The notes under the pieces are model-generated. The model made no database searches. It saw only the letters and a program-made list of their open reading frames with translations, and was not told the DNA's origin. Source: Flavobacterium noncentrifugens (GTDB lineage Bacteria > Bacteroidota > Bacteroidia > Flavobacteriales > Flavobacteriaceae). Taken from it: a stretch of DNA of 64,000 nucleotides. The stretch covers positions 486,304 through 550,303 of the forward strand of contig NZ_FNEZ01000001.1 of assembly GCF_900100375.1 (NCBI RefSeq), written 5' to 3'. Shown piece by piece: positions 53,825 to 61,977 of the stretch (positions are counted from its first letter, which is position 1; every line of letters begins with the position of its first letter). Both the position numbers and the translations under genes were made by a program.

Positions 53825-54556
53825 TTATGAATAAATCCCGCCGTTGATGTTGATGACTTCGCCGGTGATGTAACTTGCTTTTCTCGAAGCAAGGAAACTC
53901 ACAAGCTCGGCTACTTCTTCGGCTTCGCCAAAACGGTTGACTGGAATCATTTTTATCAATTCTTTTTCATCTAAATTTCCGGTCATATCGGTACGGATGA
54001 AGCCCGGAGCCACTGCATTTACAGTGATATTTCGTTTTGCAACTTCCTGCGCCAGTGCTTTTGTAGCCGCGACCACAGCGCCTTTTGCCGCAGAATAATT
54101 CGTTTGGCCCGGCGTTCCTTTTACTCCGGAAACCGACACCATATTAACGATCCTGCCGTATTTGTTGCGCAGCATTTTCTGGATGAAGAAATTCGTTACG
54201 TTGAAAAATCCGTTGAGGCTGGTGTTTACAACGCTCGTCCAGTCTTCGGATGACATCCACATGAACAGGCCGTCCTTGGTGATTCCTGCGTTGTTGACGA
54301 TGACTTCGACCAACGCTTCGGGATTGGCTTCCTGCCATTGGCTTAAAGCCGATTTGACGTCTTCGGCATCAGCCACATTGAATTTGATGATCTCGCCTTT
54401 TCCTCCAAGGTTTTTAATTTCTTCAAGCGTTTGTTCGGCGGCAGCCTGATTGGACTGGTAGTTGATCAGAATGTAATACTCTGAATCAGATGCCAATTTT
54501 TTGCATATTGCGCTTCCAATTCCCCTTGAACCTCCGGTTACCAATGCACACTTCAT
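53825..54556 (-). CDS. fabG: 3-oxoacyl-ACP reductase
   Basis: This 243-residue short-chain dehydrogenase has TGGSRGIG (7-14), NNAG (88-91) and the catalytic Ser141, Tyr154 and Lys158 (YSAAK). It reduces 3-oxoacyl-ACP with NADPH, giving the substrate for the hot-dog dehydratases. Its location in the pigment operon marks it as a dedicated copy (like ApeQ) rather than the housekeeping fabG. Confidence 0.9.
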   Translation of the reverse strand: MKCALVTGGSRGIGSAICKKLASDSEYYILINYQSNQAAAEQTLEEIKNLGGKGEIIKFNVADAEDVKSALSQWQEANPEALVEVIVNNAGITKDGLFMWMSSEDWTSVVNTSLNGFFNVTNFFIQKMLRNKYGRIVNMVSVSGVKGTPGQTNYSAAKGAVVAATKALAQEVAKRNITVNAVAPGFIRTDMTGNLDEKELIKMIPVNRFGEAEEVAELVSFLASRKASYITGEVININGGIYS

Positions 54557-54587
54557 ATCCTATTGCTTATATTCTTAATTTGGGCTG

Positions 54588-55700
54588 TTATTTATTAAAA
54601 GGCTCTGCGTTGTCATACCATTGGTTGCCCAAAACAGTTCCGTCGGGTTTTAAGAATCCCCATCTTTTTTCATTTTTTACGCGGGCCAGGCCGTTTACAA
54701 AACCTTTGTCGTCGTCTTTGAAGATCGAGAACAATCCGCCTGCCGAGATGCCGTATTGTGTTGGGATCACAAGCTTTCCGCTTTCATTGATAAATCCCCA
54801 GTCCTTGTCTTTTACAGGCGCCAATCCGTCGGCACTAAAAATTTCAGCATCGTTATAGCCCGGCTCAATCGCAAACGTGCCTTTCATAGTAATGTAGCCC
54901 CATTTTTTTCCAACGGCCACCGGTGCCAGGTTTTTCACGAATGCTTTGGCTTTGTCATATTTGGGTTCAATCACCCAGTTTCCTTTAAGGTCGATGAATC
55001 CGATTTTCTCTGCTTTTCTGGCATAAGTCAGATCCTGCGTATGGAAATCCCAGATTTTGTCTACGCCGTCAATGGCTTTGAATTTCCCTGCGGCCACAAG
55101 CCCGAACGCCGTTCCGTTTTTCGCCCAGGTCGTTCCTTTAAAATAATTCCCGATCTCGTCATAGATCACCTCAACAACCACTTTTCCGGTTTTGTCGATA
55201 ATGCCCCAGCGGTCGCTGTTTTTCACGCGTGCATAATTGCCTTCGAAAGATTTAATGACATCGTATTTTGGCTCTAAAACCACTTTCATCTGCGGGTTGA
55301 TCAATCCGATTTTGTCGCCTTGCTTGATGAATGCAATGCCACCTTCAAAATCAAACACTTTATCCGATGCCGGTGCTTTGAGTTCTTCTCCTTTTTTATT
55401 GATGTAAAACCATTTTTTGTCTTTGGCTACGACACAAATCCCGCTGTCGAAATATTTGGCTTCGTCAAAGGTTGCCGGGATCGCCCATTCGCCTTTGGTG
55501 TTGATGAAGCCCCATTTTCCGTTGTCTTCGGCGGCAGCCAATCCGTCTGAAAAATTCTTGGCTACTTTAAATTTGGGGGAAATCGCAAAATCCCCGGTTT
55601 TGGAAATGTATCCCATTTTGCCGTCTTTTTTTACGAGTGCCAATTCCTGGGCATTTGCAAACTGAAATGCCAATACGAATAAAATAAGCAATTTTCTCAT
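54588..55700 (-). CDS. WG-repeat protein with signal peptide
   Basis: This 370-residue protein has a signal peptide (cleavage near FANAQ) and about eight WG-like repeats of 40-45 residues: GKMGYISKTG, GKWGFINTKG, DRWGIIDKTG, KKWGYITMKG, KDWGFINESG and KRWGFLKPDG. WG repeats form beta-propeller- or solenoid-like surfaces that bind protein or glycan partners. Its role in the pigment cluster is unknown. It lies between the ammonia-lyase (41-nt gap) and fabG (31-nt gap). Confidence 0.78.
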   Translation of the reverse strand: MRKLLILFVLAFQFANAQELALVKKDGKMGYISKTGDFAISPKFKVAKNFSDGLAAAEDNGKWGFINTKGEWAIPATFDEAKYFDSGICVVAKDKKWFYINKKGEELKAPASDKVFDFEGGIAFIKQGDKIGLINPQMKVVLEPKYDVIKSFEGNYARVKNSDRWGIIDKTGKVVVEVIYDEIGNYFKGTTWAKNGTAFGLVAAGKFKAIDGVDKIWDFHTQDLTYARKAEKIGFIDLKGNWVIEPKYDKAKAFVKNLAPVAVGKKWGYITMKGTFAIEPGYNDAEIFSADGLAPVKDKDWGFINESGKLVIPTQYGISAGGLFSIFKDDDKGFVNGLARVKNEKRWGFLKPDGTVLGNQWYDNAEPFNK

Positions 55701-55741
55701 GAGGATTTTGATTTTAATTGATTTTACGGATAATAAAATTA

Positions 55742-57262
55742 CTAATTATTTATCAAATAGTCTTTTACGCTTTGTACAAACGGATACATCACCATGTCTT
55801 CCTTGAAGACGGGAACAATATTCCGCAGGTCGTCATAGATTTTTTTAGTCACTGACGAAACCTGGCCCTGTTGTCCCAAATATTCAATCGCCTGGATGAT
55901 CGTGATGAATTCAATGGCCAATACTTCAAATGCATTTTCGATGACTTTCGACGCGATGACTGCCGAATTCGTTCCCATGCTCACAATATCCTGGTTGTCG
56001 TTGTTGTTCGGGATCGAATGCACGTACATCGGGTTTGACAACATCTGGCTTTCAGCCGTTGTGGATGTAGCGGTAAATTGTACGCCCTGCATCCCGAAGT
56101 TAAAACCAAGCGTTCCAAGGTTTACAAACGGAGGCAGTATTTCGTTGATTTTTGAATTCAGCAAATAGTTTAGCTGGCGTTCGGCAAGCATCGTTAATTT
56201 GGTAATTACGATTTTGAGCTTGTCCATTTCAAGTGAAATGTAGTCGCCGTGGAAATTCCCGCCATGGTATACATGCTGGTTTTTGACATCGATAATCGGA
56301 TTGTCGTTGGCCGAATTGAATTCGTTTTCCAACACCGATGCCACGTTATCGATCGTTTCAAGCACCGGTCCCAAAATCTGTGGTACGCAACGCAACGAGT
56401 AATATTCCTGTACTTTTTCCTTAAAGATGTCTTCGGTATTTTCGCCTGAATACAAATGGTCTTCACGTTTGCGGATCAGCGTGCTGTCGGATAGGTTTTC
56501 GCGCATGCGTGCTGCGACTTCGAGTTGTCCTTTGTGGAGTTTGGTTCCGTTTAATTCAGCTGAGAAATGGTCGTCATATGCTTTGACGATCTCATTGATC
56601 GCACACGATGCTTTTAATGACCAGTCGAGGAGTTTATCGGCAAGATGCACATTGACTACGCCGATTCCGGTCATGACCGAAGTGCCGTTCATCAACGCCA
56701 AACCTTCACGGATCTCCACATTGATCGGCTGCAAGCCTTCGGTTTCAAAAACTTCTTTGGTGAATTTCCTTTCGCCTTTATAGAATACTTCACCTTCGCC
56801 GATCAATACCAAAGCCAAATGTGCCAATTGGACTAAATCGCCGCTTGCACCCACGCCGCCGTGTTCAAAAATCAAAGGCGTGATGTCGCGGTTGATCAGT
56901 GCTGCCATCAAATGGATCACCGATGGATGAACGCCTGAATAACCTAGTGAAAGCGTATTCAACCTTGCCAGTATTGCTGCTTTCACTGCAATTGGGCTCA
57001 GCGGTTTCCCGGTCCCTGAAGAATGGCTGCGGATTAAGTTGTATTGCAACTGGATGCGGTCTTCGTCTTTAATGCGGTATTGCGCCATTGGCCCGAAGCC
57101 GGTGTTAACCCCGTAAATGACTTTATTGCCAGAAAATTCTTTTAAAAAATCGAAGCTTTCCCCTACCCTGTTTAAAACATTTTCGCTGACATCTATCTTG
57201 TTGTTACCAAAGATTATAGCTGTAAATTCTTTCAAACTCAGATGTTCATTAATCGTATTCAT
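55742..57262 (-). CDS. Aromatic amino-acid ammonia-lyase, likely tyrosine ammonia-lyase
   Basis: The ATG start gives 506 residues; the frame is also open one codon earlier at TTG. The MIO cofactor triad is Ala139-Ser140-Gly141 (GGVGASGDLVQL). From memory, MNTINEHLSLKEFTAIIFGN and NLIRSHSSGTGKPL are very close to the tyrosine ammonia-lyase of Flavobacterium johnsoniae. It deaminates L-tyrosine to 4-coumarate, the aryl starter of flexirubin. It is the first gene of the long minus-strand operon and divergent from the halogenase-like flavoprotein. Confidence 0.9.
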   Translation of the reverse strand: MNTINEHLSLKEFTAIIFGNNKIDVSENVLNRVGESFDFLKEFSGNKVIYGVNTGFGPMAQYRIKDEDRIQLQYNLIRSHSSGTGKPLSPIAVKAAILARLNTLSLGYSGVHPSVIHLMAALINRDITPLIFEHGGVGASGDLVQLAHLALVLIGEGEVFYKGERKFTKEVFETEGLQPINVEIREGLALMNGTSVMTGIGVVNVHLADKLLDWSLKASCAINEIVKAYDDHFSAELNGTKLHKGQLEVAARMRENLSDSTLIRKREDHLYSGENTEDIFKEKVQEYYSLRCVPQILGPVLETIDNVASVLENEFNSANDNPIIDVKNQHVYHGGNFHGDYISLEMDKLKIVITKLTMLAERQLNYLLNSKINEILPPFVNLGTLGFNFGMQGVQFTATSTTAESQMLSNPMYVHSIPNNNDNQDIVSMGTNSAVIASKVIENAFEVLAIEFITIIQAIEYLGQQGQVSSVTKKIYDDLRNIVPVFKEDMVMYPFVQSVKDYLINN

Positions 57263-57327
57263 CAAACTTTTTTATTAAACCAAAAACGGCTTTTTTTATT
57301 AAAATAATTGTGGTTAATTTGAAACGG

Positions 57328-57335
57328 CAAATGTA
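57328..57335 (-). promoter_or_regulatory. -7 element upstream of the tyrosine ammonia-lyase gene
   Basis: TACATTTG on the minus strand lies about 66 nt before the ATG, in the 101-bp gap shared with the divergent flavoprotein. No TTG is found at 17-20 nt upstream. It is the only strict match to the -7 consensus in this gap and a candidate entry point for the flexirubin operon. Confidence 0.45.
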
Positions 57336-57363
57336 AGATAATAATCAATAATATTATAAAAAT

Positions 57364-58623
57364 ATGTTAAAGGAGTTTGTTGATGTGTTAGTGATTGGAG
57401 CCGGGCCTTCCGGATGCGTTTCGGCCTGCTACCTCCACAACAACAATGTGAAAGTGAAGGTGGTTGAGAAAACGAAATTCCCGCGCCTGGTCGTTGGCGA
57501 AAGCCTGATCCCGCGCGTGATGGACCATTTTGCCGAGGCCGGTTTGTTTGAAGCGCTGGACGTGATGCATTTTGAAAAAAAACTCGGGGCCCGTTTCATC
57601 CGTGGTGAGGAGATCTGCATTTTTGATTTCAGCAACAAATATGGCAAAGGCTGGGACTGGACCTGGCAGGTGCCGCGCGCTGATTTTGACCATACGATGG
57701 CTCAGGAAGTCATCCGCAAAGGCATTGACCTTGAATTTGAATCGGAAGTCGTTTCTTTAAGTTTTGAAGGCAGGAAATCGATTACCGTTGTGAAAGATGC
57801 AGCCGGAGTTTCAAGGGAAATCCATGCCAATTTCATCATCGATTCCAGCGGATACGGGCGTGTTTTGCCTCGATTATTGGATTTGGATACGCCGTCGAAA
57901 CTCGATCCGCATTCCTCCATATTTACGCATGTCAAAGACGTCAACCGTCCTGAAGGCGAAGAAGGCACTTTGATCTCATTTGATATTTTAGAGACGGAAG
58001 TCTGGCTTTGGGTAATTCCGTTTTCGAATGGCAATACGAGCCTTGGTGTCGTTGGGCCAACCTCATTCATCAATTCCTTGTCTGAGAACAAAGACAACCG
58101 CGAGGCATTGAACAATGCAATCAAATTGTCTGACTATTATGTGAAGCGTTTTGGCGGGGTCGACTTTTTGTTTGAGCCCGTAAAACTAGAAAATTATGCG
58201 CGTTCAGTAAAAAGCATGTATGGCGACGGTTTTGCTTTAACAGGCAACAGTTCTGAATTTTTAGATCCTGTATTTTCTTCAGGCGTAGCGTTTGCAACCG
58301 AATCGGGAATGCTCGCCGCCAAGCTATATCTTAAAGAATCCAAAGGCGAAGCTGTAAACTGGGAAGAAGATTTTACAGGTTACATGCGCCGCGGCATTGG
58401 CGTTTTTACGACTTACGTCAAAGAATGGTATACCGGGAATTTGCAGACCCTGTTTTTCCACCAGCCTGAAAATATGGATGTGAAGCAAAAAATATGCTCG
58501 GTTTTGGCCGGATATGTCTGGGATGAAACCAATCCGTTTGTCAAGAAACACGACAACCTGATCAAAAATATGGCGCACGTTTTAAAGATGGAAAGCGAAC
58601 AAAAAGCAGAAAACCCGAATTGA
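57364..58623 (+). CDS. Flavin-dependent halogenase/monooxygenase-like oxidoreductase
   Basis: This 419-residue flavoprotein has GAGPSG at 12-17 and VGESLIPRV. It also carries two features of flavin halogenases: Lys73 in FEKKLGARF (as in phenol halogenases) and WLWVIP (214-219), which fits the WxWxIP signature. The C-terminal GDGFALTGNSSEFLDPVFSSG is the usual flavin-binding block. It may chlorinate the aryl ring of the pigment, since chlorinated flexirubins are known. A hydroxylase or epoxidase remains possible. It is divergent from the ammonia-lyase. Confidence 0.72.
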   Translation: MLKEFVDVLVIGAGPSGCVSACYLHNNNVKVKVVEKTKFPRLVVGESLIPRVMDHFAEAGLFEALDVMHFEKKLGARFIRGEEICIFDFSNKYGKGWDWTWQVPRADFDHTMAQEVIRKGIDLEFESEVVSLSFEGRKSITVVKDAAGVSREIHANFIIDSSGYGRVLPRLLDLDTPSKLDPHSSIFTHVKDVNRPEGEEGTLISFDILETEVWLWVIPFSNGNTSLGVVGPTSFINSLSENKDNREALNNAIKLSDYYVKRFGGVDFLFEPVKLENYARSVKSMYGDGFALTGNSSEFLDPVFSSGVAFATESGMLAAKLYLKESKGEAVNWEEDFTGYMRRGIGVFTTYVKEWYTGNLQTLFFHQPENMDVKQKICSVLAGYVWDETNPFVKKHDNLIKNMAHVLKMESEQKAENPN

Positions 58624-58697
58624 TCGGTTTTTTTTTATTTTTAGTCTGTCATATAAAAGTTTTGAAATCGCACACTATATTTCAGGACAGTGCTTTA

Positions 58698-59288
58698 TTA
58701 AAGAAATCTTTTAAGCTGCATGCTGAGGTTTTTGGCGAGCTTTTCATAAGCGCCTGCGATGCGGTAACCCTGGTCGAAATCAAATTGCCCCTGTTCGATC
58801 CCGATGGACTTGTCAAATTCGATGCTGACCAGTATGTTAGACGGATTTGCAGTTTCACTGATGGTTACAATCGCCGTGATCTTTGCAGGCTCGGCGGCAG
58901 CCACAACACTATAGCCAGGATAAATCCACAGTGTTTTAATGTTCATGGTGTATTTGGCTTCGGGATTTTTTGCCACTTTGATCTCGCCATTGTCAAACTT
59001 CTTGTTGAAATATTCGATGAACTTGGGCTCATATTTTGATCCGCGGTCGGCATACCACGCGGCTTTAAACGTTTCATCTGTTCCTTTTTCCTCGCGTTTT
59101 TTCATTTTGTCCTGCAGGTAGGCTTCTTCTGTATCGTAACCATGGACTTTCAAATCCTTGTAATCAAATGTAACGTTGAATTCTGTGATGCCCTTCAGGT
59201 TTTTCAATTGGCCCGAAAGGATGTCAAAACGCTGCGAAAATCCAGTCGCAGCCGATAAAAAAAACACAACAATAAGCAGCTTCTTCAT
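58698..59288 (-). CDS. Secreted protein of unknown function, paralogue 1
   Basis: This 196-residue protein has a signal peptide (cleavage near TGFSQ). It contains the motifs LKNLKGITEFNVTFDY, KMKKREEKG, YEPKFIEYFNKKF and NPSNILVSIEF. It is a clear paralogue of the gene at 61157-61747. No known domain is recognised; a beta-sandwich lipid-binding or assembly-factor fold is only a guess. It is convergent with the halogenase-like gene, with a weak hairpin between them. Confidence 0.7.
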   Translation of the reverse strand: MKKLLIVVFFLSAATGFSQRFDILSGQLKNLKGITEFNVTFDYKDLKVHGYDTEEAYLQDKMKKREEKGTDETFKAAWYADRGSKYEPKFIEYFNKKFDNGEIKVAKNPEAKYTMNIKTLWIYPGYSVVAAAEPAKITAIVTISETANPSNILVSIEFDKSIGIEQGQFDFDQGYRIAGAYEKLAKNLSMQLKRFL

Positions 59289-59326
59289 GCGTAAAAATTT
59301 AAAACGAATATACTATTTTAAATAAA

Positions 59327-59349
59327 AAAAGCGCCATGAAGGCGCTTTT
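59327..59349 (-). terminator. Rho-independent terminator
   Basis: AAAAGCGCC / GGCGCTTTT with a 5-nt loop lies 16 nt downstream of the 544-residue secreted protein gene. A T-run follows on the minus strand. Confidence 0.9.
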
Positions 59350-59364
59350 AAAAATGTTGCTGTA

Positions 59365-60999
59365 TTATTTCAGCGTGACTTTGATCATAATGTCTTCCTT
59401 GCTTTTCTTATAAGCCTCCACCATGAACGTGGTTTCGCTGGTCTTGATGATGCGGTCTACTGAAAACTGGTAAAGCTTGAAATCATCTACTTCACGCGCA
59501 TCGAGGATCGAGCCTTTTTTCACGTCGCCCGCCTGTGTGATCTTTACACAAGTCAGGTAACCGCCTTTTCCGTCTGAATGCCTTTCCGGCTCTTTGTCGC
59601 TTGCGAGGTCAATGTTTTTGACGTTGTCAAGGAAGGTGAAATAATGGCTGTTGTTTGCAAAGAAATATTTGTATGACATGCCGCCCTGTCCCTGGCTTCC
59701 AACCTGGTTTTTCGGCATCTTGCGCATCCATGCCACATCACCTGAAGAGGTTAGCAAGGTTGCCAGGATATCGCCGTAATGGTAGGTATAATACGTACGC
59801 ATTCCGCCGTTCATTCCGCCGCCCGAAGTGTGTGACTGCAATTCATATTGCTCCCCAATCACCATCATGCTGCCGTCTTCAAAAACCCTCATTTCGTCCA
59901 TGACCAGGTGGCGCATTTTTGCCCCTTCGCCTTTTTCCTCTTTTTTGGCGTTTTTCTTGATGTTTTTCTTGCTCTCATTGGCATTCATGATGTCGAGCGG
60001 GATCTGGTGGAATTTCTGGTCAATGATTTTCCCGTCCGGAGTCACTTTAAACACAAATACACCATCGTAATCCCTGTATTCGTCGTTGTTTCCGTTGCTG
60101 TAGAATCCACCGCCAACGAGGTAATCCTTATTGGTATCAAACATCCATACCTTGCCTATAAACTTGCTGCGGTTGTCAAATTTAGAGATGTTGATTTCTT
60201 TGGATCCGCTTTTAATGCTCAGCATTTCGATGTGGTAATTGGCCACCGTATCTTTTCTTCTTTTCTTGTCGTCGGTCGTGTCGTCATTGAACACTTTTTC
60301 GAGCATGAAAAGGTTCCCACGGTTGTCGAGCTGGTAATCGAGGTTTTCCATCCTGCGCTCTGTGTAAGGCATGGTCGCTTCTTCAACCGACATTTTTTCA
60401 AGTTTGGAATTGAATACACAAAGCCCGATGATGTCGAAGCTTTTCTTGTCGTTTTTCACTTCGGGTTTCTTCCGGTATTTTGCCAGCATGTTTTTCTTGT
60501 CGAAAGAAACCATGATCTCGAATTTGTCAATCGTCTTGATGCTCATCATTCCGTCCTGAACCTGGGTTCCGGCAACTTTACCATCTACCTGTACAATCAG
60601 TTTTGGCTGTCCTGCAAATTCGCCGGAAGCAAAATCGACTTCCTGGGCAAACAGCTGCTCTTTTTTGGCATCTCCATCCCACGAAGAATAGAAAATGAAA
60701 AATTTGTCTGCGAATTCTTTTACCGCCTCGACCACAAAATGTTTAGGGAAATATTTTTCGTATTCTTTTTGTTTGATGAAAGCGGGTTTTTCATTATCGA
60801 ATTTCTGGATGGTCGTGACTTTTTCATCCATTTTTATCGACATGGATTCATTGCCTTTTGCAAAATAATATTTGTTATCGGCGTCCACTACGCGGTAAGG
60901 CGCGCTGACTTTATAAGAATAATCGCTCGATAGTGTTTTTTGCGAATGGCCCTGGAAGGCTGCCAACACCACCATGGCAATGCAACATAATTTTTTCAT
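59365..60999 (-). CDS. Large secreted protein of unknown function
   Basis: This 544-residue protein has a signal peptide (cleavage near QGHSQ). The mature sequence is beta-rich with repeated D/N-K segments such as FDTNKDYLVGGGFYSNGNND and YDGVFVFKVTPDGKIIDQ, suggesting propeller-like blades. A Lys/Glu-rich linker (KKNIKKNAKKEEKGEG, about 355-370) divides it. No catalytic motif is seen. It lies between the two secreted paralogues but has its own terminator. A TATGTTTG element at 61025-61032 is a candidate promoter. Confidence 0.65.
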   Translation of the reverse strand: MKKLCCIAMVVLAAFQGHSQKTLSSDYSYKVSAPYRVVDADNKYYFAKGNESMSIKMDEKVTTIQKFDNEKPAFIKQKEYEKYFPKHFVVEAVKEFADKFFIFYSSWDGDAKKEQLFAQEVDFASGEFAGQPKLIVQVDGKVAGTQVQDGMMSIKTIDKFEIMVSFDKKNMLAKYRKKPEVKNDKKSFDIIGLCVFNSKLEKMSVEEATMPYTERRMENLDYQLDNRGNLFMLEKVFNDDTTDDKKRRKDTVANYHIEMLSIKSGSKEINISKFDNRSKFIGKVWMFDTNKDYLVGGGFYSNGNNDEYRDYDGVFVFKVTPDGKIIDQKFHQIPLDIMNANESKKNIKKNAKKEEKGEGAKMRHLVMDEMRVFEDGSMMVIGEQYELQSHTSGGGMNGGMRTYYTYHYGDILATLLTSSGDVAWMRKMPKNQVGSQGQGGMSYKYFFANNSHYFTFLDNVKNIDLASDKEPERHSDGKGGYLTCVKITQAGDVKKGSILDAREVDDFKLYQFSVDRIIKTSETTFMVEAYKKSKEDIMIKVTLK

Positions 61000-61112
61000 G
61001 AGAACGTTTGTTTTGGTTAGGATGCAAACATAATTGTTAAAACTTTCATAAAAAAATAATTAGTCAAAAAAATATTACAATTTAGCCTCTTGCAGCGCCG
61101 CAGGATTTACAC

Positions 61113-61138
61113 ATAAAAAACCCGGAATTACCGGGCTT
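61113..61138 (-). terminator. Rho-independent terminator after paralogue 2
   Basis: A short GC stem CCCGG / CCGGG (61121-61125 and 61131-61135) with A-T extension is followed on the minus strand by a T-run. Confidence 0.8.
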
Positions 61139-61156
61139 TCATTCATCGTATCCATA

Positions 61157-61747
61157 TTATTTTGCTTTGCTTTTAATATCGGAGGCAAACTCTTTCGCGA
61201 GCTTGGCGTAGCTTTCGGAAATGCGGTAACCCGAATCGAAGTCGTAGCCCATAGCCCCGGCACCTTCGGCTTTTTCATAACTTACTACGAGCAGCACGTT
61301 GGAAGGGTTTGCCGCATCGCTGATCGTGATTTCTGCCGTAATTTTAGAATTGCTCCTGGCCACGCCCACATTAAACCCCGGATGGATCCAGGTGGTTTTG
61401 ACCGTCATTTTGTATTTGGCCGATTTCAGCCCTTTGTCGATTTTTACAGTGCCGTCAAAACGCTTGTTGAACGATTCGATAAACTTGGGCTCGTAGCGCT
61501 TTTCACGGTCGGCAAACCAGGATGTTTTGAAGTCTTCGTCTTTTCCTTTTTCCTCGCGTTTTTTCATTTTGTCGGCAAGGAATTCGTCTTCGGTCTTGAA
61601 TTTGTCTACCGTAAGCCCGGTATAGTCAAATGCCACATCATATTCAGATATGCCTTTGAGGTTTTTGAAATCGCCCGAAACGACCTTCATTTTTTGTGCA
61701 ATTGCTGCCGAGGAAACCAGCAAAAGCAGCAGTACTGTTTTTTTCAT
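61157..61747 (-). CDS. Secreted protein of unknown function, paralogue 2
   Basis: The preferred ATG gives 196 residues with a clean signal peptide (MKKTVLLLLLVSSAAIAQ). An upstream frame adds 18 residues that hide the signal and is not used. It shares with paralogue 1 the blocks FKNLKGISEYDVAFDY, KMKKREEKG, YEPKFIESFNKRF and ANPSNVLLVVSY. Function is unknown; the family may be specific to Bacteroidetes. Confidence 0.7.
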   Translation of the reverse strand: MKKTVLLLLLVSSAAIAQKMKVVSGDFKNLKGISEYDVAFDYTGLTVDKFKTEDEFLADKMKKREEKGKDEDFKTSWFADREKRYEPKFIESFNKRFDGTVKIDKGLKSAKYKMTVKTTWIHPGFNVGVARSNSKITAEITISDAANPSNVLLVVSYEKAEGAGAMGYDFDSGYRISESYAKLAKEFASDIKSKAK

Positions 61748-61852
61748 CTGATTGTTTTTTAAAGTTTTAGCTAATTTACAAAAAGTTGAAAAGCGTTCCA
61801 ATACGGCAAATGGCGTATTTTGAATCCGATTGTTATTTTTTGCAGATTCTCC

Positions 61853-61882
61853 TTTGATGCTTCCGACTTTAAAGTATATTTG
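61853..61882 (+). promoter_or_regulatory. Bacteroidetes-type promoter for lepA
   Basis: TTTG (61853-61856) and TATATTTG (61875-61882) are spaced 18 nt apart, about 95 nt before the lepA start. The leader holds a purine-rich, repeat-like segment. Confidence 0.65.
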
Positions 61883-61977
61883 CAGATTAATTCCCGTCCT
61901 TCAAGGACGCCCAATTAATGGATAATTGATTATGGGCAATGGATTATGATCCTTCCGTTAATCAGGAAAACAAACTT

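Noticed and set aside
58600..58645. Hairpin overlapping the stop of the halogenase-like gene as a strong terminator
   Set aside because: The stem needs a bulge and overlaps the coding end. The T-run is good but the pairing is too weak to list as a feature.
59848..60933. 361-codon open frame on the plus strand, antisense to the large secreted protein
   Set aside because: The translation is rich in Phe, Val and His without a recognisable domain, typical of the antisense frame of a Lys/Glu-rich gene. The minus-strand gene has a signal peptide and terminator.
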